Shown: piece after piece, positions 19,517-27,839 of the stretch | Position numbering within the stretch: position 1 is the stretch's first letter | How the letters are laid out: each line of letters begins with the position of its first letter | Source: an uncultured Planctomycetaceae bacterium | GTDB lineage: Bacteria; Planctomycetota; Planctomycetia; Pirellulales; UBA1268 | Direction of reading: 5' to 3' | Length of the DNA: 45,281 nt | Assembly: GCA_903885565.1 (NCBI GenBank) | Contig: CAISJI010000248.1 | Span: 1 to 45,281, forward strand | Notes under the pieces: generated by a model | The model's database searches: none | The model's input: only the letters and a program-made list of their open reading frames with translations | Told to the model about the DNA's origin: nothing | Made by a program: the position numbers and the translations under genes

Positions 19517-20809
19517 CTAGCGGGGCTGGCGGATGTCGTAGCAGAGGATGGCATCGTTCTCCCGCAGGTAGAGCCGGCCATCGAGAATCACCATATGCGC
19601 CCAGCTCGGTCGGCTGCCGCTCCCCGGAATCTTGAAGGCGCTGGTCTCCTGATAGCCGGCCGGATCGGCCTTCACCAGGGCGAGCGTGCCGTCGGCAAAA
19701 CGCACGTAGAGATGGCCGTCGGCCGCGACCACAGTGGCCGAACCGCGGCCGCTGCCGCGCTGCTTCCAGACCACGTTTCCCGTGAGCAGCTCAGCGCAGA
19801 ACGGAATCCCCTGATCGTCTGAATCACCGTAGATGTGGTCGCCCACCAGCACGATCCCTCCATGCTTGTTGGCGAGATTCTGCTTGAGCGGGTAGATCTC
19901 TTCCACCCGCACGCCGCCGTCGGGCTGCGGCAGTTGCTTCAGCAGCGCCCCACCCCGGCGATAGCCAGCGGAGAAAAACACCAGATCCCCCCGCACGATC
20001 GGCGTGGGGATGACCGCTGTTGTCTGATCGATGGGGTAGGTCCACAGCAGCTTGCCCGTAGCCGCATCGATGCCGCAGGCCCCACTGGCGGTGGTCTGCA
20101 CCAGCACCTTCCGGGCGCCGATCACAACCGGCACGATGGAGGCATGTCCGGCACCGCGATTCCCCTCCATCGGGCACGACCAGATCGTCTGTCCGGTCTT
20201 CTTCTCCAGCGCCACCAGCGTGTGTTGCTGTCCGCCCGGCGTGCAGAAGAGCCGGGCGCCATCGACGAGGACCGATTCGCTGTAGCCCCAGCCATCCCCC
20301 TTCGTGCCGGCCAGCGTGCCGCGGAGGTCAACCCGATACACCTCGACGCCATCCTCCACCCGGCAGGCGATGAGCTGGCCTTGGGGAGTGATCACATAGA
20401 CCATCCCATCGTCGACGGTGGGGGTGCTCCGCGAGCCCTGCCAAGATGTATCCCCCTCGTTCCAGGCGGGACCGGTTTTTGTTTTCCAGAGTTGCTGCCC
20501 CGAACGGCGGTCGAAGCAGGTGAGGTATTCATCCTTGTCGTCTGGGGCAGTCGAGGGGCCATCGCCGAGGGTGAAGATTTTTTCGCCCACGATTGCGGGG
20601 CTGGCGTAGCCGCGGCCAGCCCCGGCGGCAGTCCACACCAGCGTCGGTCCCCCTTCGGGCCATGACTCCAGCAGATCTGTATCGGGGGCCACGGCGGTGC
20701 GGTTGGCGCCGCGAAATGTGGGCCAGTCGTCGCCACGGGCACTCCTGCCAGTCACGACAGCGGTGCAGAGTGCCAAGGCAACGAGGCAGCGAGCGAAGGG
20801 AATCAGCAT
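19517..20809 (-). CDS. Exported PQQ-like beta-propeller repeat protein
   Basis: This 430-residue protein has a signal peptide (MLIPFARCLVALALCTAVVT) and then the WPTFRGANRTAV start typical of planctomycete outer-membrane-protein-assembly-like/PQQ_2 propellers. Repeated blades follow the pattern GQQLWKTKTGP, GQTIWSCPMEG, GKLLWTYPIDQ and GNVVWKQRGSG. These proteins fold as eight-bladed propellers; whether a quinone cofactor is bound is not evident. The start is ATG 20809. The gene follows the RND transporter gene by 22 bases on the same strand, so it is probably co-transcribed with the efflux genes, an unusual companion for an RND pump. Confidence 0.85.
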   Translation of the reverse strand: MLIPFARCLVALALCTAVVTGRSARGDDWPTFRGANRTAVAPDTDLLESWPEGGPTLVWTAAGAGRGYASPAIVGEKIFTLGDGPSTAPDDKDEYLTCFDRRSGQQLWKTKTGPAWNEGDTSWQGSRSTPTVDDGMVYVITPQGQLIACRVEDGVEVYRVDLRGTLAGTKGDGWGYSESVLVDGARLFCTPGGQQHTLVALEKKTGQTIWSCPMEGNRGAGHASIVPVVIGARKVLVQTTASGACGIDAATGKLLWTYPIDQTTAVIPTPIVRGDLVFFSAGYRRGGALLKQLPQPDGGVRVEEIYPLKQNLANKHGGIVLVGDHIYGDSDDQGIPFCAELLTGNVVWKQRGSGRGSATVVAADGHLYVRFADGTLALVKADPAGYQETSAFKIPGSGSRPSWAHMVILDGRLYLRENDAILCYDIRQPR

Positions 20810-20831
20810 TGGAAGTCTCCCAGACAGGTGA

Positions 20832-23800
20832 TCAGGTGAGCTTGGAAGGTAGGGGAGGAGAGGCCGCCCGGTCAATCACCGGCCGCGGGGAGAACCAGGC
20901 GACGATGGAATAGAAGACCGGTGTGAAAAAGATCCCGAACACCGTCACCCCCAGCATTCCGGCGAACACCGCGGTGCCCAGAGCCACGCGCATTTCGGCC
21001 CCAGCCCCCCGGCCCAGCACCAACGGCACCACTCCCAGAATAAACGCCAGTGAGGTCATCAGGATCGGCCGCAGACGCATCGTGGCCGCCTCCAGCACAG
21101 CCTCGGCCGGCGGCACTCCCGCCTCCTGCCGCTGCTTGGCAAATTCCACGATCAGGATCGCATTCTTGGCCGCCAGGCCGATGAGTACCACCAGGCCGAT
21201 CTGCGTGAAGATGGTGTTGTCGAGCCCCGCCAGCCAGACCCCCGCGATCGCCGCCAGCAGGCACATCGGCACGATCAGGATGATCGCCAGCGGGAGCGAC
21301 CAGCTTTCATACTGGGCCGCCAGCACCAGAAACACAAACAGCGTGCCGAGGGCAAACACATAAGCCGCCGTGTTACCGGCGAGGATCTGCTGCAGCGAAA
21401 GCTCCGTCCACTCGATATCCATGCCCGGAGGGAGCAGGCCCTGGCCGGCCGGAGGTTGGCTGGCAAGGCGCTGGATGATCGCGATCGCGTCCCCGGAACT
21501 GGTGCCCGGCTGCGTGGCGCCCGTGAGCTCCGCCGCGGGAAAGAGATTGTAATGGTTTACGATCGAGGGGCCGCTGGTCTCCCGCACGCTCACCAGCGTG
21601 GAGAGCGGCACCATCTCCCCGCTTTGGCTGCGCACCTTGAGCCGACTGATATCGGCCACCTGCGCCCGAAACTGCTGGTCGGCCTGCACCGTTACCGGCC
21701 AGTTGCGGCCGTAGGCGGTGAAATCGTTGGCGTAGGCTCCGCCCAGATAAATCTGCAGGGTCTGGTTGACCTCGCTGATGTCGATGCCCTGCGCCTTCAC
21801 TTTCTCCCGGTCGATATCGACAAAGAGCTGGGGCTGCGTGGCCCGAAAACTGGAGAAGAGTCCGGTCAGCCCGGGCTGCGCATTGCCGCCGTCGGCCAGC
21901 ATCGCCACGGCGTTTTCCAGGGCCACAGGTCCCTGGGCCAAGCGGTCGCGCACCTGGAGCTTGAAGCCACCGGTGTTGCCCATGCCCTCAATCGGCGGCG
22001 CCCCGAAGACCGCCACCTGGGCCTCCTGCAGGCGGGCAAACTTCCGGCGCAGCGTGCGGGCGAGCTGGGTGGCATGGAGCGCGGGATCGACCTTGCGCAC
22101 GGCAAATGGTTCCAGTAGCACGAACATGCCGGCGGAATTGGGGAGGTTGGTGCTGGTCAGAAGCGAATAGCCCGCCACGCCGATCACATGCGCCACTCCC
22201 GGGGTTTCCAGCGCCTCGGCCGTGAGCTGGTCAAGCACCGGCTCGGTGCGCTCCAGACTGGCGCCATCGGGGAGGAGGGCGTTGACGACGAGGTAGCCCT
22301 TGTCCTGTTCCGGGATAAATCCGACCGGAACAGTTGTGAAGCCGTAATAGGTCAGCGCCATCAGCCCCACATAGGCGGCGACCACAACGATGCTCAGCCG
22401 CAACAGCCAGCCGACAATGCTCCCATAGACGCCGGTGGTCAGCGCGAAGAACAGGTTGAAGAGGCGGAAGAATCCCTTGAGCAGCAGATTGACCGCTCCA
22501 GCGGCCGCCAGTCCTGCCAGACTGCCGGCAGCAAACAGCACGAGCCGCACTCCCCACACACTCCAGACCGCGGGCAGGCCAGCAGCGGCCAGGCCGGTTC
22601 GCACCACCGCCAGATCCTCCCACAGCCAGATGGCCACTAACCCTGCCACCAGCGCGATGCCGGCGGCGGGCAGTGGCGGCTGGGGGCGGGAGTCGGGGCT
22701 GGCAGGATGGCTGGTCTGGCCGGCAAACAGGATGGCGCACAGGGCCGGAGAGAGGGTGAGCGAATTGAAGGCGGAGATCACTGTGCTGGCGGCGATCGTG
22801 AGGGCGAACTGCCGGTAGAACTCCCCGCTGATGCCGGTGATGAAGGCGGTCGGCACGAACACCGCGCACAGCACCAGAGCGATGGCCAGCACCGGCCCCG
22901 CCACCTCGTCCATCGCCCGCCGCGTCGCCTCCCGCGCCGTCAGCCCCTTGGCGATCCACCGCTCCACGTTTTCCACCACGACGATCGCATCGTCGACGAC
23001 AATCCCGATGGCCAGCACCAGCCCAAACAGCGAAAGATTATTGAGCGAAAACCCCAGCAGTTTCATCACCGCAAACGTGCCCACCAGCGACACCGGCACA
23101 GCAATCATCGGCACGAGCGTGGCCCGCCACTGCTGCAGGAAGATGAGCACCACCACAAACACCAGCACAACCGCCTCGAACAGTGATTTGTAAACCTCCC
23201 GCACCGACTCCTCCACAAACACGGTAGTGTCGTAGTGGATGGCATGCTCCAGACCCGCGGGGAAAGCGGTGGAGAGTTTTTCCATCTCCTGTCGCACGCG
23301 GGCGGCTGTGGCCAGCGCGTTGGAGCCGGGGCGCTGGAAGATGGCGATCGTGATGCTTTCGCGGCCGTCGAGCGTGCTGGAGACGTCGTAGCTCTTGGCG
23401 CCCAGTTCGACCCTGGCCACATCCCCGAGCCGCACGATCTCGCCGCCAGAGGTGAAGCCGGCCACGGTGCCGACCGCCTGGCCGCCAGGCACGCCTGCCT
23501 TGATGATCACATCGGCAAACTGCTCCGGCGTGAGCAGCCGACCGGCGGTGGTGATCGGCAGTTGAAAGTCGAGGCCGGCCGGGGCAGGGGGCTGCCCCAG
23601 CCGACCGGCCGCGACCTGCACGTTTTGTTCCCGCAGCGCCCGCACCACATCGGTGGCGCTCATGCCCCGCGAGGCGAGCTTGTCGGGATCGAGCCAGACG
23701 CGCATCGAATAGTCGCGGCTGCCGAGAAACGCCACATCCCCCACGCCATCGATCCGCGCCAGGGCATCCTTCACCTGAATCAGCGCGTAGTTGCTCAGAT

Positions 23801-24257
23801 AGAGCTGGTCATACCGGCCGTCGGGCGAGAGAAGATTCACGCAGAGGAGGATGCTGGGAGATTTTTTCTTTGTCGTCACACCCTGCCGGCGGACCTCTTC
23901 GGGGAGCTTCGCTTCGGCGATGGCCACCCGATTCTGTGTCAGCACCTGCGCTTGATCGATGTCGGTGCCGAGCTTGAATGTGACATCGATGCTGACGACG
24001 CCGTCGTTGCTGCTCTTGCTGGAGAGATAGAGCAGGTTCTCAACGCCATTGACCTCCTGCTCGATCGGCGTGGCTACGGTGTCGGCGACGACCTGAGCGC
24101 TGGCGCCGGGATAGATTGCCTGAATCGCGATTGTGGGGGGCGTCACATCGGGATACTGCGCGATCGGCAGGCCCAGCAACGCCACTCCGCCAAGGATCAG
24201 GATCACCAGCGAAAGCACGGTGGCGAAGACGGGTCGGTCGATGAAGAATTGCGACAT
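20832..24257 (-). CDS. RND efflux transporter, HAE1 (AcrB/MexB) family, with an internal insertion
   Basis: This 1141-residue proton-driven inner-membrane pump starts MSQFFIDRPVFATVLSLVIL, the usual HAE1 N-terminus. The proton-relay aspartates are present in IGIVVDDAIVVVENV (Asp422/423, matching AcrB Asp407/408), and the C-terminal half ends with LIGLAAKNAILIVEFAKQRQ and AGMLGVTVFGIFFTPVFYSI. It is about 90 residues longer than AcrB. Most of the excess lies between PALCAILFAG (to 513) and KGFFRLFNLFF (from 594): about 80 residues against about 14 in AcrB, with two hydrophobic stretches (530-547, 568-592). The adaptor gene ends 10 bases upstream. No outer-membrane channel gene is in the window. 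Substrates are unknown; multidrug or solvent export is typical of the family. Confidence 0.95.
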   Translation of the reverse strand: MSQFFIDRPVFATVLSLVILILGGVALLGLPIAQYPDVTPPTIAIQAIYPGASAQVVADTVATPIEQEVNGVENLLYLSSKSSNDGVVSIDVTFKLGTDIDQAQVLTQNRVAIAEAKLPEEVRRQGVTTKKKSPSILLCVNLLSPDGRYDQLYLSNYALIQVKDALARIDGVGDVAFLGSRDYSMRVWLDPDKLASRGMSATDVVRALREQNVQVAAGRLGQPPAPAGLDFQLPITTAGRLLTPEQFADVIIKAGVPGGQAVGTVAGFTSGGEIVRLGDVARVELGAKSYDVSSTLDGRESITIAIFQRPGSNALATAARVRQEMEKLSTAFPAGLEHAIHYDTTVFVEESVREVYKSLFEAVVLVFVVVLIFLQQWRATLVPMIAVPVSLVGTFAVMKLLGFSLNNLSLFGLVLAIGIVVDDAIVVVENVERWIAKGLTAREATRRAMDEVAGPVLAIALVLCAVFVPTAFITGISGEFYRQFALTIAASTVISAFNSLTLSPALCAILFAGQTSHPASPDSRPQPPLPAAGIALVAGLVAIWLWEDLAVVRTGLAAAGLPAVWSVWGVRLVLFAAGSLAGLAAAGAVNLLLKGFFRLFNLFFALTTGVYGSIVGWLLRLSIVVVAAYVGLMALTYYGFTTVPVGFIPEQDKGYLVVNALLPDGASLERTEPVLDQLTAEALETPGVAHVIGVAGYSLLTSTNLPNSAGMFVLLEPFAVRKVDPALHATQLARTLRRKFARLQEAQVAVFGAPPIEGMGNTGGFKLQVRDRLAQGPVALENAVAMLADGGNAQPGLTGLFSSFRATQPQLFVDIDREKVKAQGIDISEVNQTLQIYLGGAYANDFTAYGRNWPVTVQADQQFRAQVADISRLKVRSQSGEMVPLSTLVSVRETSGPSIVNHYNLFPAAELTGATQPGTSSGDAIAIIQRLASQPPAGQGLLPPGMDIEWTELSLQQILAGNTAAYVFALGTLFVFLVLAAQYESWSLPLAIILIVPMCLLAAIAGVWLAGLDNTIFTQIGLVVLIGLAAKNAILIVEFAKQRQEAGVPPAEAVLEAATMRLRPILMTSLAFILGVVPLVLGRGAGAEMRVALGTAVFAGMLGVTVFGIFFTPVFYSIVAWFSPRPVIDRAASPPLPSKLT

Positions 24258-24267
24258 GGCTGGGGGG

Positions 24268-25470
24268 CTACTGCACCGCCCCCTCGATCGGTTTGACGAT
24301 ACTCCCCTCGCGGGCCCGTTGCAGGCCGCTGATCACCACCCGCTGGTCTGCCTGCAGGCCTTCCCGGATCACACGCAGTCCCCCTTTTTCACCCGGCACA
24401 AGCCAGCCGGGCACGACGGTGCGGTGTTCAACGGTGTTGTCTCCTTTGACGATCGCCAGAAACGGGCGTCCCTGATCGAAACCGAGCGCCCGGTCGGGCA
24501 CCAGCAGTGCCGGCTGTGGATCGCCGAACGGCATCCGCAGCCGGACGAACATTCCCGGCGCGATCAGCCCGTCAGGGTTTTCGAGCACCGCTCGGCAGCG
24601 AACGGTGCCGGTGGAGGCCTTCACGGCGATGTCGACAAAATCGAGCACGCCCGCGCGGGGAAAGCCCTCATCTGTGACCAGCGCCACCTCGACGGGGATG
24701 ACGAGATCCTTGATATTGCGCCACTGCACATCCGCCGCCGTGTCGCCGGCCTGCTGCCGCTGCCTGACAATCGCCCGCTCGCGGGAGAGCAGCAGCGACC
24801 GCTCGTCGGCGTTGAATGTCACATAGACGGGATTGTTGTTAACCACTGTGGCCAGAGTGGTGGCCGAACCGGTAGCCCCCGAAACGAGATCCCCCACCGT
24901 GACATTGCGGGTGCCGATCCTGCCATCGATCGGCGCCACCACCCGGCAAAACTCCAGATCGAGATCGGCCTGCCGCAATCCGGCCTTCGCCTTGTCGAGC
25001 AGCGCCGCAGCCACATCCCGCTTCGCCCGCACGATGCCAGCCTGTTCCTGGGTCACGGCCCCGCGCTGCACGAGCGCATCATTGCGCGTCACCTCGCTTT
25101 GCAGTTCGTTGAGGTCGGCCTGTTGGCGGGCGATCTCCGCCAGCGCCACATCGCGGGCGATCGAGTAGGGGCGGTCATCGATGGAAAACAGCGGATCCCC
25201 CTGATGCACATTCTGTCCGTCGAGAAACAGCACCTGAGTGATAAAGCCCGACACACGGGCTTTGATCATCACCGTTTCCACGGCGGTGGCGTTGCCGGTG
25301 AATTCGACGAAGTCGGTCACTTCGCGGGCCACTGGAACAGCGACGGTGACTTCCGGTACCGGCAGCTTGACCACCGGTGGTGCCGGCCGCTGACACCCCA
25401 CAACCAGCGCCACCAGCACGCCCGCCAGCGGGGCCGCCAAGACGCGTAAACGGGGGGAAAACTGTGGCAT
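24268..25470 (-). CDS. RND efflux periplasmic adaptor (membrane fusion lipoprotein)
   Basis: This 400-residue adaptor of the HlyD/AcrA type links the pump to the outer-membrane channel. It starts at ATG 25470 with a lipoprotein signal: VLVALVVGC, lipidated Cys at 26. After it come the lipoyl halves (VKARVSGFITQVLFLDGQ-type segment near 80, and CRVVAPIDGRIGTRNVTVGD), a coiled-coil hairpin between them (ARQQADLNELQSEVTRNDAL), the beta-barrel (NNNPVYVTFNADE) and a membrane-proximal domain (VPDRALGFDQGRPFLAIVKG). The frame is open to 25602, but the lipobox fixes the start. It heads the efflux operon and is divergent from hisI with 107 bases between. Confidence 0.93.
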   Translation of the reverse strand: MPQFSPRLRVLAAPLAGVLVALVVGCQRPAPPVVKLPVPEVTVAVPVAREVTDFVEFTGNATAVETVMIKARVSGFITQVLFLDGQNVHQGDPLFSIDDRPYSIARDVALAEIARQQADLNELQSEVTRNDALVQRGAVTQEQAGIVRAKRDVAAALLDKAKAGLRQADLDLEFCRVVAPIDGRIGTRNVTVGDLVSGATGSATTLATVVNNNPVYVTFNADERSLLLSRERAIVRQRQQAGDTAADVQWRNIKDLVIPVEVALVTDEGFPRAGVLDFVDIAVKASTGTVRCRAVLENPDGLIAPGMFVRLRMPFGDPQPALLVPDRALGFDQGRPFLAIVKGDNTVEHRTVVPGWLVPGEKGGLRVIREGLQADQRVVISGLQRAREGSIVKPIEGAVQ

Positions 25471-25577
25471 CGGTTGGGGAAGAAGGGGCGGGGCGGGCGG
25501 TTGCCGCCAGCGGCCCAGACCGGCTTCGGCGGTGGTATAGTACATAGTGGCAGCATACCCAAAAGGAGCCCAAGCCC

Positions 25578-26075
25578 TTGACCCCAGCAGTGCCGTCGTC
25601 ACCCCAGCCCGATTTCTCTCAGCGCCGTAGTGTGGAGCAGGTGGAGGAGGGGCATGATCTGGCCCCGAAATTTGATGCCTCCGGGTTGATCCCCTGCGTG
25701 ACCACCGACTTCCACTCGGGTGAAGTGCTGATGGTGGCGGTGATGAATCGGGAGGCCCTGCTCCGCACGATCCAGACCGGAGAGGCCCACTATTTCAGCC
25801 GCAGCCGGCAGCAACTCTGGCACAAGGGAGCCACCAGCGGTCTGATCCAGAAGGTGGCCGAGATGCGGATCGACGACGATCAGGACTGCATCTGGCTGCG
25901 GGTGGAGATTGCCGGGGGAGCGAGTTGCCACGTTGGCTACCGCTCCTGCTTCTACCGCCGGGTGCCGGTGGGATCTCAGCGCGAGGCGGGGACGACGCTT
26001 GAATTCACCGAGCACGAGAAGGCCTTCGACCCCAAGACGGTCTATGGTGACGCTCCCAATCCGACGCAGTTGTAG
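25578..26075 (+). CDS. hisI: Phosphoribosyl-AMP cyclohydrolase
   Basis: This 165-residue enzyme opens the purine ring of phosphoribosyl-AMP in histidine biosynthesis (third step). Diagnostic segments are [40 protein letters not shown] (WHKG(A/E)TSG), the metal-binding DDDQDC and [14 protein letters not shown], with Cys/His Zn ligands. There is no HisE pyrophosphohydrolase domain, so hisE must be separate. The start is a TTG at 25578, with AAAGGAG 10 bases upstream; no ATG or better start precedes the domain, and a GTG at 25590 is possible. The C-terminal extension after the domain is short. Confidence 0.93.
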   Translation: MTPAVPSSPQPDFSQRRSVEQVEEGHDLAPKFDASGLIPCVTTDFHSGEVLMVAVMNREALLRTIQTGEAHYFSRSRQQLWHKGATSGLIQKVAEMRIDDDQDCIWLRVEIAGGASCHVGYRSCFYRRVPVGSQREAGTTLEFTEHEKAFDPKTVYGDAPNPTQL

Positions 26076-26084
26076 GATCGGATC

Positions 26085-26112
26085 AGCCCAGCCCGACAGC
26101 CGGGCGTGGGCT
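26085..26112. terminator. Hairpin between hisI and the queD-like gene
   Basis: AGCCCA (26085-26090) pairs with TGGGCT (26107-26112) and CCCG with CGGG inside. No clear T-run follows, so it may be a processing or weak termination site. Confidence 0.4.
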
Positions 26113-26146
26113 ATGATTGAAGGTTGGATCGCGCGAAAGGAACCCC

Positions 26147-26668
26147 ATGCTCACTCCCCCGCAGGTGGTCACCCAACTTTCGCTGATCCGCCAACTGCGT
26201 TTCTGCGCCGGCCACCGGCTGTACCGCCATGAGAGCAAGTGCGCCTTCTTCCATGGCCACAACTACCGGGTCGATGTGGAAGTGGTGGCGGCAGCGGGCA
26301 GTAACGAGGTCGATGCTGTCGGCAGGATCGTCGATTTTTCGCTGATCAAGCAGCGGCTGCTCGGCTGGCTCGACGCCCATTGGGACCACGCCTTTTTGAT
26401 TTTCGAGGACGACACCAACGCCTTGGAATCGATCTGCCGGGTGGTGCCCACGAAATATTTCGTGATGCCCTGGAACCCCACGGCGGAAAACATGGCCCGC
26501 TATCTGCTCGAGGTGGTGGCGCCAGGGGTGCTTACCGATCTGGGCGTAATGGCGCGGCAGGTGGCGGTGTGGGAGACGGAGGAATCGTGCGCCGTGGCGA
26601 CATGTGTCGGGGATCCTGTGTCCCCCTCGGTGCCGCTGGGATCAGCCGTGATTGTCGACAACCGCTGA
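26147..26668 (+). CDS. queD: 6-carboxytetrahydropterin synthase / 6-pyruvoyl-tetrahydropterin synthase family
   Basis: This 173-residue T-fold enzyme has the PTPS family pattern: FCAGHRL (Zn His23), KCAFFHGHNY (catalytic Cys32, Zn His36 and His38), DAHWDHAFLI (catalytic His), MPWNPTAENMARYL and VWETEESCA (pterin-anchoring Glu). QueD makes 6-carboxytetrahydropterin on the queuosine/7-deazaguanine path; related PTPS enzymes act in tetrahydropterin or folate routes, so the symbol is provisional. The start is ATG 26147 with AAAGGAA upstream. hemB begins 10 bases after the stop, so the two are likely one transcript. The window holds no queC or queE. Confidence 0.85.
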   Translation: MLTPPQVVTQLSLIRQLRFCAGHRLYRHESKCAFFHGHNYRVDVEVVAAAGSNEVDAVGRIVDFSLIKQRLLGWLDAHWDHAFLIFEDDTNALESICRVVPTKYFVMPWNPTAENMARYLLEVVAPGVLTDLGVMARQVAVWETEESCAVATCVGDPVSPSVPLGSAVIVDNR

Positions 26669-26678
26669 GAGTTCGCTC

Positions 26679-27725
26679 ATGGCAGATGCCCCGCTTTCGT
26701 ATTCAGCCCCTGCTGCAGGTCAGGCCTTTCCGGCCACGCGTTTGCGCCGCACCCGGCAGTATGCCTGGCTGCGGCGGCTGGTCGCCGAAACAGTGCTGAC
26801 GCCCTCCGATCTGATCTGGCCGCTGTTTGTCCATGGCCGGGAGGAGAGCGAGCCGGTGGCGGCGATGCCCGGCGTCGATCGGCTGGCGGTGGAGGGAGCG
26901 GTGCTCGCGGCGACGCAGGCGGTGGAGATGGGCATTCCGGCGGTGGCCCTCTTTCCGGTGGTGGACGCGGCCCATAAATCGGACGATGCCCGGGAGGCGT
27001 TCAACCCCGAGAGCCTCGTCTGCCGGGCGGTGCGGGCGATCCGTCGCGAGGTTGGCGACAGCTTGGGGATCATCTGCGATGTGGCGCTCGATCCCTACAC
27101 CCCTCACGGCCACGACGGGCTGGTGCAGGGGGGCCGCGTGCTCAACGACGAGACGGTGGCGGTGCTCTGCCGGCAGGCGCTTGTGCTGGCCGCAGCGGGC
27201 TGCCATGTCGTGGCCCCTTCCGACATGATGGACGGCCGGGTGGGCGCCATCCGCCGGGCGCTCGATGGCGTGCAGCGACAGGATGTCTGCATTCTGGCCT
27301 ATGCGGCCAAGTATGCGTCGGCCTTCTATGGTCCCTTTCGCGATGCCCTCGGCAGCGCCGGGGCGTTGGGCACGGCGGCTGCTCTCGGCGTGGCCGACAA
27401 GAAGACCTATCAGATGGATCCTGCCAACGCCGACGAGGCGCTGCGCGAGGTGGCGCTCGATGTGGCGGAGGGGGCAGATATGGTGATGGTGAAGCCAGCC
27501 GGCACGGCGCTCGACATCATCCAGCGGGTGAAGGAGGCGTGTGGCGTGCCGACGCTGGCATATCAGGTGAGCGGCGAGTATTCCATGATTCAGGCCGCTG
27601 CCGGGAACGGCTGGATCGACGGCCAGAAGGCGGCGCTGGAGAGCTTGCTTGTCATCAAGCGGGCCGGCGCCGACGGCATCCTGACGTACTTCGCCCCGCA
27701 GATCGCCCGCAGCCTGCGGACGTAG
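26679..27725 (+). CDS. hemB: Porphobilinogen synthase (delta-aminolevulinic acid dehydratase)
   Basis: This 348-residue enzyme joins two 5-aminolevulinates into porphobilinogen in heme/tetrapyrrole synthesis. The two active-site lysines are visible: AYAAKYASAFYGPF (Lys211) and MVMVKPAGTALDII (Lys272, Schiff base). The metal site reads DVALDPYTPHGHDG, the Asp-rich form of Mg-type enzymes, not the Cys-rich Zn form. LRRTRQYAWLRRLVAE is the usual N-terminal arm, here preceded by an extra 20 Ala/Pro-rich residues. ATG 26679 is preferred; a TTG at 26652 overlaps queD. Confidence 0.97.
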   Translation: MADAPLSYSAPAAGQAFPATRLRRTRQYAWLRRLVAETVLTPSDLIWPLFVHGREESEPVAAMPGVDRLAVEGAVLAATQAVEMGIPAVALFPVVDAAHKSDDAREAFNPESLVCRAVRAIRREVGDSLGIICDVALDPYTPHGHDGLVQGGRVLNDETVAVLCRQALVLAAAGCHVVAPSDMMDGRVGAIRRALDGVQRQDVCILAYAAKYASAFYGPFRDALGSAGALGTAAALGVADKKTYQMDPANADEALREVALDVAEGADMVMVKPAGTALDIIQRVKEACGVPTLAYQVSGEYSMIQAAAGNGWIDGQKAALESLLVIKRAGADGILTYFAPQIARSLRT

Positions 27726-27773
27726 CCACCTCAAGCGGAGCGACCACTCATGCTGTATTCCGCCGGCAGTGGG

Positions 27774-27839
27774 AGCCTGCTGGCTGACTGTAAAAAAAGC
27801 CCTCCATGGCCTTTTTCCACGCAGGCATTCCAGCGAGCG
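27774..27839 (+). repeat. Hairpin element E, weak relative of the intergenic repeat family
   Basis: AGCCTGC, then GTAAAAAAAGCCC, and GGCCTTTTTCCAC (27808-27820) form a hairpin that closely resembles the one at 44801-44828, while AGCCTGC...CTGTAAAAAAA resembles 33224-33250. GGCATTCCAGCGAGCGATG at its end recalls the CATCGC/GCGATG hairpin of the other copies, and its last ATG is the start codon of the next gene. Confidence 0.5.
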
